Assembly: GCA_900320415.1 (NCBI GenBank)
Contig: ONSE01000168.1
Coordinates: 1-6,723, forward strand
From: an uncultured Eubacteriales bacterium
Lineage (GTDB): Bacteria > Bacillota > Clostridia > Oscillospirales > Acutalibacteraceae
DNA length: 6,723 bases
Reading direction: 5' to 3'
In this document: positions 1-6,723 of the stretch, piece by piece
Position numbering within the stretch: the first letter of the stretch is position 1
Layout of the letters: every line of letters starts with the position of its first letter
The notes under the pieces: generated by a model
Databases searched by the model: none
Seen by the model: the letters and a program-made list of their open reading frames with translations, nothing else
What the model was told of the DNA's origin: nothing
Made by a program: the position numbers and the translations under genes

Positions 1-1541
1 TCCCACTCCACCGTGCCGGGAGGTTTGGAGGTGATATCGTAGACCACGCGGTTGACGTGGCTGACCTCGTTGATGATTCGGTTGGAAACCCTGCCGAGAA
101 TCTCATAGGGTATCTTCGCCCAGTCCGCTGTCATAAAGTCGTCAGTGGTGACGGCACGGATGGCGACCAGCTCGCTGTAGGTGCGTGAATCGCCCATGAC
201 GCCGACGGTTCTGACGCCGGGAAGCACCGCGAAGAACTGGCTCATCTGATCTGCGTAGCCGCAGCGATCCATTTCATCGCGCAGGATCGCGTCCGCTTCC
301 TGCAGGATCCTGACCTTCTCCGCTGTCACCTCTCCGATGACTCTGACTCCCAGACCCGGACCCGGGAACGGCTGTCTCCAGACAAGGTCGCGCGGCAGCC
401 CGAGCTTCTCGCCGACCGCTCTGACCTCATCCTTGAAAAGATCCTTGAGCGGCTCGATAATATCCTCAAAGTGGATATCCTTGGGAACACCCACCTGATT
501 GTGGTGCGTTTTGATTTTCGCCGCGTCTCCCTTGCCGCTCTCGATTCTGTCGGGATAAATTGTGCCCTGCGCAAAGAAGCCCGAGCCGTAGCTCTCGCGG
601 ATTCGGTTCCAGAATACGTTATAAAACTCCGTACCGATGATATTGCGCTTTTCCTCAGGATCGGTGATGCCCCTGAGCTTGCCGAGGAATTCCTCCTGAC
701 AGTTGATGCGGACAAAGTTCATGTCAAAAAGCTTGGTAAAGGTCTGTTCAACAAAATCGCCCTCGTCCTTGCGCATCAGTCCCTGGTCAACAAAGACGCA
801 GGTGAGCTGCTTGCCGACCGCCCTGCTGATCAAAGCGGCGGCAACCGAAGAATCAACACCGCCCGAAAGTCCGAGCACGACGCCCTTATCCCCCACCTGT
901 TCACGAATCCGAGCAACAGTAGTATCGATAAAGCTGTCCATCTCCCAGTCGCCCTTGCAGCCGCAGACGTTATAGAGGAAGTTGCGCAGCATGATCTTTC
1001 CGTTCTCCGTGTGGTTTACCTCGGGATGGAACTGAACGCCGTACAGCCTTCTCTTTTCATCCGCCATCGCGGCAACGGGACAATGCGCGGTAGCGGCGAT
1101 CACACGAAAGCCTTCGGGAACCTGATTGATATAATCGCGGTGACTCATCCATGAAATGCCCTCCTGCGGCAGTTCCTCAAACAGAGGGTTGTCAACTGAA
1201 TAACTCGTCGCGGTTTTACCGTACTCGCTGACAGCGTCATCCGCCGCGGAAACAACGTTGCCGCCGAGAGAATACGCCATCAGCTGGCAGCCGTAGCAGA
1301 TGCCGAGGACGGGGATCCCCAGCTCAAATACCTCGGGGGTGTAGTGCGGTGAGCTTTCGTCATACACGCTGTTGGGGCCTCCCGTGAATATGATGCCCCT
1401 GGGATTCATTTCTCTGATTTTTTCTATGCTGACAGTATAAGGCAAGATTTCGCAATACACCTTGCACTCGCGGACTCTTCTGGCGATCAGCTGGTTATAC
1501 TGTCCCCCGAAATCCAATACAATAACGGTTTCCTGATGCAA
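1..1541 (-). CDS. guaA: GMP synthase (glutamine-hydrolysing), 3' end just cut off
   Basis: Converts XMP to GMP in the cytoplasm, using ATP and ammonia taken from glutamine. I translated the frame by hand: it is open for 513 codons and ends in VEW plus two bases (GA), so the usual final acidic residue and stop lie just outside the window. The class I glutamine amidotransferase domain spans about residues 5-190, with nucleophile C82 in GICYGCQ and triad partners H172 and E174 in FHPE. The ATP-pyrophosphatase P-loop is SGGVDSS (226-232). The C-terminal dimerisation/XMP-binding part follows, with the RQPFPGPGLG motif at 389-398. The start is a TTG, giving MHQETVIVLDFGGQ; the only ATG nearby in this frame (1548-1550) is stopped two codons later by TAA. 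AAGGGG lies 9 nt before the TTG. The gene is last in the cluster, 65 bp after purA, with a hairpin in between. Length fits the family. No frameshift was seen. Confidence 0.97.
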   Translation of the reverse strand, partial: MHQETVIVLDFGGQYNQLIARRVRECKVYCEILPYTVSIEKIREMNPRGIIFTGGPNSVYDESSPHYTPEVFELGIPVLGICYGCQLMAYSLGGNVVSAADDAVSEYGKTATSYSVDNPLFEELPQEGISWMSHRDYINQVPEGFRVIAATAHCPVAAMADEKRRLYGVQFHPEVNHTENGKIMLRNFLYNVCGCKGDWEMDSFIDTTVARIREQVGDKGVVLGLSGGVDSSVAAALISRAVGKQLTCVFVDQGLMRKDEGDFVEQTFTKLFDMNFVRINCQEEFLGKLRGITDPEEKRNIIGTEFYNVFWNRIRESYGSGFFAQGTIYPDRIESGKGDAAKIKTHHNQVGVPKDIHFEDIIEPLKDLFKDEVRAVGEKLGLPRDLVWRQPFPGPGLGVRVIGEVTAEKVRILQEADAILRDEMDRCGYADQMSQFFAVLPGVRTVGVMGDSRTYSELVAIRAVTTDDFMTADWAKIPYEILGRVSNRIINEVSHVNRVVYDITSKPPGTVEW

Positions 1542-1571
1542 TTAACCCATCCCCTTTTTGAAAATAAACGG

Positions 1572-1597
1572 GCTGTCTTATATCGCTATAAGACAGC
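1572..1597 (-). terminator. Perfect 11 bp hairpin between purA and guaA, possible terminator or attenuator
   Basis: In the minus-strand transcript the arms GCTGTCTTATA and TATAAGACAGC pair perfectly around the loop GCGA, which fits the stable GNRA tetraloop class. The stem base is GC-rich and the top AU-rich. It starts 9 nt after the purA stop codon and is followed by CCGTTTATTTTC, a T-rich but interrupted run. It could be a leaky intrinsic terminator, a 3' stabilising stem for the upstream mRNA, or an RNase processing site. The guaA ribosome binding site lies about 17 nt beyond it and is not inside the stem. Read on the plus strand the stem is also followed by T-rich sequence, but no plus-strand gene ends there. 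Confidence 0.6.
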
Positions 1598-1606
1598 TCC
1601 TTGTTC

Positions 1607-2884
1607 TTATCTGTAAATAATATCGTCTCTGGAAGGACCGTTGGAAACCATGGTAATGGGCACACCAATCTCCTTCTCCGCAAACTCGATATACTCACGG
1701 CATTCCTTGGGCAGCTGATCATATTCCTTAATGCCCGAGATAGAGCACTTCCAGCCCTTGAGCCTCTTGAGGATCGGCTTGCATCTCTTTAACTTTGTGG
1801 TGGACGGGAAGTAATCAATCACCTCGCCGTCAAGCTCATAGCCGACGCACACGGGAATCTCGTCGAGATAGCCGAGGACATCGAGAACAGTGAACGCGAC
1901 CTGGGTAGCGCCCTGTACCATGCAGCCGTAACGGGTGGCGACCAGATCCAGCCATCCCATGCGTCGCGGTCTGCCTGTGGTGGCGCCGAACTCGCCGCCG
2001 TCGCCGCCGCGTCTGCGCAGCTCGTCCGCCTCGTCGCCGAAGATCTCGGAAACAAATTCGCCCGCGCCGACAGCGCTGGAATACGCCTTGACAACCGTGA
2101 TGATCTCCTTGATCTCATAGGGCGGAATACCCGCGCCGACAGCGCCGTAGCCCGCAATGGTATTGGAGGAGGTCACCATGGGATAGATGCCGAAATCGGT
2201 ATCCTTGAGAGAGCCGAGCTGACCCTCGAGAAGTATATTTTTGCCCGCTTTGACGGCATCATGCAGGAAGGTGAAAGCATCGCCCACATAGGGAGCCAGC
2301 AGTTCCTTATACTCCATCAGCTTGTCAAAAATCTCCTGCTCGGTGATGGCAGGCTTGTGATAGAGGTTCTCCAGGATGGCGTTCTTGATCTCGAGCGCGT
2401 GGTGGATCTTCGCCTTAAGGGAATCGGGATCGTCGTACAGCTCGTTGATCTGGAAGCCGATTTTGGAGTATTTATCGGAATAGAAGGGCGCAATACCGCT
2501 CTTGGTGGAGCCAAAGGAATTCTTTCCGAGACGCTCCTCCTCATAGCAGTCAAAGGCGACGTGATACGGCATCACAATCTGAGCGCGGTCGGAAATGATG
2601 ACGTTCGGCTCGGGAACGCCTCTGTCCCTGAGCTCCTGCATTTCCTTGACAAAGTTTTCGACGCTGAACGCGACGCCGTTGCCGATGATGTTGGTGATGT
2701 TCTGATGGAACACGCCGGAGGGCAGCTGATGCAGCGCAAACTTGCCGTAGTTGTTGATAATAGTATGACCTGCGTTCGCGCCACCCTGAAAACGGATGAC
2801 AATATCGCTGTCATTCGCGAGAACGTCGGTGATTTTTCCCTTGCCCTCGTCGCCCCAGTTGGCGCCTACGATTGCTTTTACCAT
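1607..2884 (-). CDS. purA: Adenylosuccinate synthetase, variant active-site type
   Basis: Joins IMP and aspartate using GTP to give adenylosuccinate, the first step of the AMP branch. 425 residues, close to the family's usual 430 or so. Visible motifs: GDEGKGK P-loop with catalytic D12 (11-17), NAGH with catalytic H40, the IMP-binding segment GSTKSGIAPFYSDK (125-138), TSSNTIAG (238-245), TTGRPRRMGWLD (302-313) and the guanine-end motif SNGPSR (414-419). Against E. coli PurA, which I compared from memory, several pocket positions differ: GTTGRG is GSTKSG, EGAQG is EGQLG, and TKLD is TVLD. Catalytic D and H are kept, so I expect an active enzyme of a divergent clostridial clade. The ATG start has AGAAGGAG 8 nt upstream, a strong ribosome binding site. 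It lies 36 bp after purB, which uses its product. Confidence 0.96.
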   Translation of the reverse strand: MVKAIVGANWGDEGKGKITDVLANDSDIVIRFQGGANAGHTIINNYGKFALHQLPSGVFHQNITNIIGNGVAFSVENFVKEMQELRDRGVPEPNVIISDRAQIVMPYHVAFDCYEEERLGKNSFGSTKSGIAPFYSDKYSKIGFQINELYDDPDSLKAKIHHALEIKNAILENLYHKPAITEQEIFDKLMEYKELLAPYVGDAFTFLHDAVKAGKNILLEGQLGSLKDTDFGIYPMVTSSNTIAGYGAVGAGIPPYEIKEIITVVKAYSSAVGAGEFVSEIFGDEADELRRRGGDGGEFGATTGRPRRMGWLDLVATRYGCMVQGATQVAFTVLDVLGYLDEIPVCVGYELDGEVIDYFPSTTKLKRCKPILKRLKGWKCSISGIKEYDQLPKECREYIEFAEKEIGVPITMVSNGPSRDDIIYR

Positions 2885-2892
2885 ATTGATTT

Positions 2893-2900
2893 CTCCTTCT
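2893..2900 (-). promoter_or_regulatory. Ribosome binding site of purA
   Basis: AGAAGGAG on the minus strand, 8 nt before the purA ATG. It fixes the start codon and lies in the 36 bp gap after the purB stop, so purA can be translated independently from a shared mRNA. Confidence 0.85.
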
Positions 2901-2920
2901 GTGGGGATTGGCTCGTCTGT

Positions 2921-4357
2921 TTAGACATTGATTTCGGGTTTGTCGGATGCGATATCCTTGTATTTTTCAAGCGCGGGAGCAACGTATTCCGCAAGGAAGT
3001 CCTCGGTCTGCTCCTTCGCTCTGCCTGTATATTTTTCGGGCTGCAGAATGCTCTCCAGCTCCTCGAGGGTCACGCCGAACGCGTCATCCGCCGCGATTCT
3101 TTGCAGCAGATCGTTCTCGCCGCCCTCCTCCTTGATAACCTTGGAGGCGGCCATGGAATGCACGCGGATCCTCTCGTGAAGCTGCTGACGGTCAGCGCCT
3201 CTCTTCTTCACGGCGTCCATCATAATGTTCTCGGTAGCCATGAAGGGCAGCTCCTTGCGCAGCCTCTGCTCAATAACCTTGGGATAAACCACCAGACCGT
3301 CCGCGACGTTCGCGCAAAGAGACAGCACGCCGTCGATGGCGAGGAACGCCTCGGGAACGCTGAGTCTCTTGTTGGCGGAATCGTCGAGCGTGCGCTCAAA
3401 CCACTGCGTGGCGGTGGTGAAGTAGCCGTTGAGCACGTCTACCATCACATATCTCGAAAGGGATCCGATGCGCTCGCTGCGCATGGGGTTCCTCTTGTAC
3501 GCCATCGCGGAAGAACCGATCTGGTTCTTCTCAAACGGCTCCTCCACCTCCTTGAGGTGCTGGAGGAGTCTGATATCATTGGAAAACTTGGCGGCAGACT
3601 GGGCGATACCGGCGAGAACATTGAGGAACTGGGAATCCAGCTTTCTGGAATAGGTCTGTCCCGATACGGGGAAGCAAGCCTGATATCCCATCTTCTCCGC
3701 GATCTTCCTGTCGAGCGCCTTGCACTTCTCATGGTCGCCGTCAAACAGCTCCAGAAAGCTCGCCTGGGTGCCTGTGGTACCCTTGGAGCCGAGCAGCTTC
3801 GCCTTGGAAAGCTGATACTCCACATCCTCAAGATCCATCATAAATTCCTGGATCCAGAGTGTCGCGCGCTTGCCGACCGTGGTAGGCTGAGCGGGCTGGA
3901 AATGAGTAAACGCGAGGGTGGGCAGCGCCTTATACTCCCCGGCAAACTGAGAAAGGTTGCGGATCACGGTAATCAGCTTGTTGCGGATCAGGCGCAGACC
4001 CTCGGTCATAATGATGATATCCGTGTTGTCTCCGACATAGCAGGAGGTCGCGCCGAGATGGATGATGCCCTTCGCGTTGGGACACTGCACACCGTAAGCG
4101 TAAACGTGTGACATTACATCATGCCGCACGAGCTTTTCTCTCTCCTGCGCAACATCGTAGTTGATATCGTCAGCGTGCGCCTTCAGCTCGTCGATCTGCT
4201 CCTGCGTCACGGGGAGTCCGAGCTCCATCTCCGCCTCGGCAAGAGCGATCCAGAGCCTTCTCCAGGTTCTGAACTTCTTGTCGGGTGAAAAGATGTACTT
4301 CATTTCCTTGCTCGCGTAGCGCGCCGACAGAGGGGATTCATAGCAATCCTTTATCAT
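2921..4357 (-). CDS. purB: Adenylosuccinate lyase, long animal-like class
   Basis: Removes fumarate from SAICAR (giving AICAR) and from adenylosuccinate (giving AMP), so it serves both the main pathway and the AMP branch. 478 residues from the chosen start. Fumarase/aspartase superfamily fold: HLGATSCYVGDN at 100-111, catalytic-acid region THFQPAQPTT with H152, and the flexible signature loop GSSAMAYKRNPMRSER at 281-296 carrying the catalytic serine (S282/S283). The C-terminal part (QWFERTLDDSAN, GLVVYPKVIE, LPFMATENI) resembles vertebrate ADSL closely, as far as I recall that sequence, rather than the shorter ~430-residue Bacillus PurB. The signature has Ala where human has Pro (SSAMPYKRNP). 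I chose the ATG at 4355-4357 because AAGGA sits 8 nt upstream. An in-frame TTG at 4373-4375 would add six residues but would put that AAGGA inside the coding sequence. It begins 24 bp after purF. Confidence 0.96.
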   Translation of the reverse strand: MIKDCYESPLSARYASKEMKYIFSPDKKFRTWRRLWIALAEAEMELGLPVTQEQIDELKAHADDINYDVAQEREKLVRHDVMSHVYAYGVQCPNAKGIIHLGATSCYVGDNTDIIIMTEGLRLIRNKLITVIRNLSQFAGEYKALPTLAFTHFQPAQPTTVGKRATLWIQEFMMDLEDVEYQLSKAKLLGSKGTTGTQASFLELFDGDHEKCKALDRKIAEKMGYQACFPVSGQTYSRKLDSQFLNVLAGIAQSAAKFSNDIRLLQHLKEVEEPFEKNQIGSSAMAYKRNPMRSERIGSLSRYVMVDVLNGYFTTATQWFERTLDDSANKRLSVPEAFLAIDGVLSLCANVADGLVVYPKVIEQRLRKELPFMATENIMMDAVKKRGADRQQLHERIRVHSMAASKVIKEEGGENDLLQRIAADDAFGVTLEELESILQPEKYTGRAKEQTEDFLAEYVAPALEKYKDIASDKPEINV

Positions 4358-4365
4358 ATGAAACG

Positions 4366-4370
4366 TCCTT
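4366..4370 (-). promoter_or_regulatory. Ribosome binding site deciding the purB start
   Basis: AAGGA on the minus strand followed by 8 nt and then ATG. Its spacing favours the ATG at 4357 over the upstream in-frame TTG at 4375, which has no comparable site before it; the bases there are the end of purF. Confidence 0.75.
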
Positions 4371-4381
4371 TCCAAAGCGTG

Positions 4382-5851
4382 TTATTCTTCAATGCCCTGA
4401 CATTTGCTGTCAAAATTCATACCGCCGCGTTCCTTGCCCTTGAAGGTTTCCACGGTGACTTCCGCGGGATACTCTCCCGTAAAGCAGCCCCGGCAGAAGC
4501 CGACGGGCGCGTTGCCAAGCATCTCGTGAAGCGATTCGACGGGAAGATAGCCGAGGGAATCCGCTCCGCTGAGCTTGGTGATTTCTTCGATCGTATGGTT
4601 GCAGGCAATCAGCTCTCCCCTTGACGGGATATCGGTACCGTAGTAGCAGGGCCACATAAACGGCGGCGAGCTGATGCGCATATGTACTTCCTTCGCCCCC
4701 GCCTCGCGCAGCATGGTGACTATGCGGTCAACCGTAGTGCCGCGGACGATGCTGTCGTCGATCATCACGACTCTCTTCCCCTTCACCATGTCGGCGATGG
4801 GATTGAGCTTGATGCGCACGCTCTTCATACGCTCCGACTGGCTGGGCTTGATGAAGGTTCTGCCGATATAGCTGTTCTTGACGATCGCCTTCTCGTAGGG
4901 AATGCCGCTTTCCTCGGCGTAACCGATCGCCGCGTCGATTCCCGATTCGGGAACGCCGATAACAAGATCTGCCTCGACGGGAAATGCTCTCGCCAGGATC
5001 CTGCCCGCCTGCTTTCTCGCCTCATAGACGCTCACACCGTCAATGAAGGAATCGCTGCGCGCAAAGTAAATGTACTCAAAAATGCAAAGAGCCTTCTTCT
5101 TTTCGCCAAAATCGGGCTTGTGGGAAAAAACGCCCTCGGGCTTGACAACGACGATCTCCCCCGGCTCGATATCGCGGACAAACTCCGCGCCGCAGGCGTC
5201 AAGCGCCGCGCTCTCACTGGCGAAAACATAAGAGCCGTTGTATTTTCCCATGCAGAGAGGACGGAACCCGTGGGGATCACGGGCGGCGATCAGCTTGCGC
5301 GGACTCATGACGAGCAGCGAATAAGCGCCCTTGATGCTCTGCATAGTGCGCGCTACCGCCTCCTCTACGCTGTGACAGTTGAGACGCTCGCGCGCGATGA
5401 CATAGCAGATAACCTCGGAATCGATGGTTGTCTGGAAAATGGCGCCCTTCTGCTCCAGCTGACGGCGGATCTCCACCGCGTTGGTCAGATTGCCGTTGTG
5501 GGCGACTGAAAGTGTTCCCTTAACATAACGCATAACAAGCGGCTGTGCATTTTCCAGCACAGAGCCGCCTGCCGTGGAGTAACGGACATGGGAAATTGCC
5601 ACCTGTCCGTTCAGTGAGTCCAGAATTTGATTATTAAAGACCTCGGTAACGAGACCCATGTTTTTGTGATAGTCAATCACACCGTCATCCGACACGGCTA
5701 TGCCGCAGCTTTCCTGACCTCTGTGCTGAAGCGCAAGAAGTCCGTTGTAGCAGGCATAGGCAGGATCGATGGTGCCGTCGCTGAATATTCCGAAAACGCC
5801 GCATTCCTCATGCAGCCCTTCCTTTGCAAAATTGTCGAAAGAATAATTCAA
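4382..5851 (-). CDS. purF: Amidophosphoribosyltransferase, Fe-S type with propeptide
   Basis: First committed step of purine synthesis: PRPP plus glutamine to 5-phosphoribosylamine. 489 residues. The class II glutamine amidotransferase domain begins at C17 (HEECGVFGIF), so 16 residues are probably removed as a propeptide to expose the N-terminal nucleophile, as in Bacillus PurF. Supporting residues are R90 (HVRYST), N119-G120 (HNGNLTN) and D144 (DSE). The phosphoribosyltransferase domain carries the PRPP loop VVMIDDSIVRGTT (361-373). Likely 4Fe-4S ligands are C256, C402 (PCYYG), C453 and C456 (FCRGCFTGEYP), matching the Bacillus-type oxygen-labile enzyme. The start is TTG: the frame upstream has no ATG or GTG before an in-frame TGA, and there is no later start before the nucleophile. 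GGTGA just upstream can pair with 16S rRNA. It lies 40 bp after purC. Bacillus-type PurF is inhibited by AMP/GMP-type nucleotides, so feedback is expected here too. Confidence 0.97.
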   Translation of the reverse strand: MNYSFDNFAKEGLHEECGVFGIFSDGTIDPAYACYNGLLALQHRGQESCGIAVSDDGVIDYHKNMGLVTEVFNNQILDSLNGQVAISHVRYSTAGGSVLENAQPLVMRYVKGTLSVAHNGNLTNAVEIRRQLEQKGAIFQTTIDSEVICYVIARERLNCHSVEEAVARTMQSIKGAYSLLVMSPRKLIAARDPHGFRPLCMGKYNGSYVFASESAALDACGAEFVRDIEPGEIVVVKPEGVFSHKPDFGEKKKALCIFEYIYFARSDSFIDGVSVYEARKQAGRILARAFPVEADLVIGVPESGIDAAIGYAEESGIPYEKAIVKNSYIGRTFIKPSQSERMKSVRIKLNPIADMVKGKRVVMIDDSIVRGTTVDRIVTMLREAGAKEVHMRISSPPFMWPCYYGTDIPSRGELIACNHTIEEITKLSGADSLGYLPVESLHEMLGNAPVGFCRGCFTGEYPAEVTVETFKGKERGGMNFDSKCQGIEE

Positions 5852-5891
5852 AATTTCACCGTCCGATAATCAGGTTTTGGTTGATGGGATA

Positions 5892-6605
<714 letters not shown>

Positions 6606-6614
6606 AAGTTGATT

Positions 6615-6619
6615 CCTCC
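6615..6619 (-). promoter_or_regulatory. Ribosome binding site of purC
   Basis: GGAGG on the minus strand, 9 nt before the purC ATG; the best match to a Shine-Dalgarno sequence in the window. It supports the ATG at 6605 rather than the in-frame ATG five codons further in. Confidence 0.85.
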
Positions 6620-6641
6620 ATATCAGATAACATATTGAAAA

Positions 6642-6695
6642 AATACGAATACGCTTACTATTATATATGAAATTTGAAAATTTGGCAACCGTATT
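6642..6695. promoter_or_regulatory. CGTATT repeats around the promoter, candidate operator
   Basis: AATACG occurs twice in tandem on the plus strand (6642-6653), around the expected transcription start. The same hexamer occurs once in inverted orientation (6690-6695), two bases upstream of the -35 box. The inverted copies are 42 bp apart centre to centre for the nearer pair, about four helical turns. The tandem copy contains CGAA, the core of the Bacillus PurBox, but the rest of that consensus does not fit. This is a pattern seen by eye with no known factor attached. Confidence 0.35.
6660..6688 (-). promoter_or_regulatory. Sigma-A-type promoter of the purine cluster
   Basis: On the minus strand a -35 box TTGCCA (6688-6683) is separated by exactly 17 bp from a perfect -10 box TATAAT (6665-6660). 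The flanks are very AT-rich, including A and T runs upstream that could act as an UP element. Transcription would start near 6653, giving a leader of about 48 nt before purC. That is too short for a purine riboswitch. No comparable promoter was seen in the gaps between the downstream genes, so this one probably drives all five. Confidence 0.85.
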
Positions 6696-6723
6696 AGAAT
6701 TAAAAATGATTTTTTATGAAAAA

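Noticed and set aside
471..1154. 227-codon plus-strand frame inside guaA
   Set aside because: The guaA frame on the other strand is complete, with all catalytic motifs. This is a shadow.
2061..2145. 16 bp exact direct repeat (2061-2076 and 2130-2145) inside purA
   Set aside because: Both copies encode AVGAG in two glycine-rich segments that fit the protein family, so shared protein sequence and codon choice explain it. It is not a mobile or phase-variable repeat.
2261..4111. 616-codon open frame on the plus strand across purA and purB
   Set aside because: It runs antisense to two well-recognised genes and across their gap, has no recognisable domain, and is explained by the codon bias of the GC-rich genes on the other strand.
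4373..4375. Upstream TTG start for purB
   Set aside because: It would put the AAGGA ribosome binding site inside the coding sequence and lacks its own site. The ATG 18 nt downstream is better placed.
4682..5509. 275-codon plus-strand frame inside purF
   Set aside because: Antisense shadow of purF, with no known motif.
6606..6653. Possible purine or PRPP riboswitch in the purC leader
   Set aside because: The predicted leader is only about 48 nt, without the paired elements such riboswitches need.
6641..6654. PurBox of the Bacillus PurR type
   Set aside because: Only the CGAA core matches. The flanking bases disagree with the consensus and there is no second, inverted box with that core.

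Overview
The window holds five purine-biosynthesis genes, all on the minus strand and read right to left: purC, purF, purB, purA and guaA. guaA is cut at the left edge after its 513th codon, so probably only the last residue and the stop are missing. The gaps are 40, 24, 36 and 65 bp, and no gene on the plus strand can be supported. The layout looks like one transcription unit starting from a near-consensus sigma-A-type promoter at 6660-6688, just upstream of purC. The AT-rich leader region contrasts with the clearly more GC-rich coding DNA.

From right to left: 6606-6723 is the purC control region, with a TTGCCA/17 bp/TATAAT promoter, three copies of a CGTATT hexamer around it, a leader of about 48 nt and a GGAGG ribosome binding site. 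PurC makes SAICAR. PurF does the first committed step, from PRPP to phosphoribosylamine. PurB splits SAICAR and later adenylosuccinate. PurA commits IMP to AMP. GuaA turns XMP into GMP. The 65 bp gap between purA and guaA carries a perfect 11 bp hairpin with a GNRA loop followed by a T-rich run. It is a possible terminator, attenuator or processing site, and the one place where the unit might be split.

The proteins suggest an anaerobic member of the Clostridia (Firmicutes), perhaps of the Ruminococcaceae/Oscillospiraceae type. This is an inference from protein style: a PurF of the Bacillus type with a propeptide and Fe-S cysteines, a PurB of the long, animal-like class, a PurA with a non-canonical active-site signature, and GGAGG-type ribosome binding sites. 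No taxonomic marker is present.

The region is core metabolism, not a mobile or defence island. I found no new system, RNA gene, insertion sequence or CRISPR array. The points most worth a second look are the altered IMP and GTP pocket motifs in PurA, the CGTATT repeats around the promoter, the purA-guaA hairpin, and a gene set that joins the first pathway step to the AMP/GMP branch steps while leaving out most intermediate enzymes.
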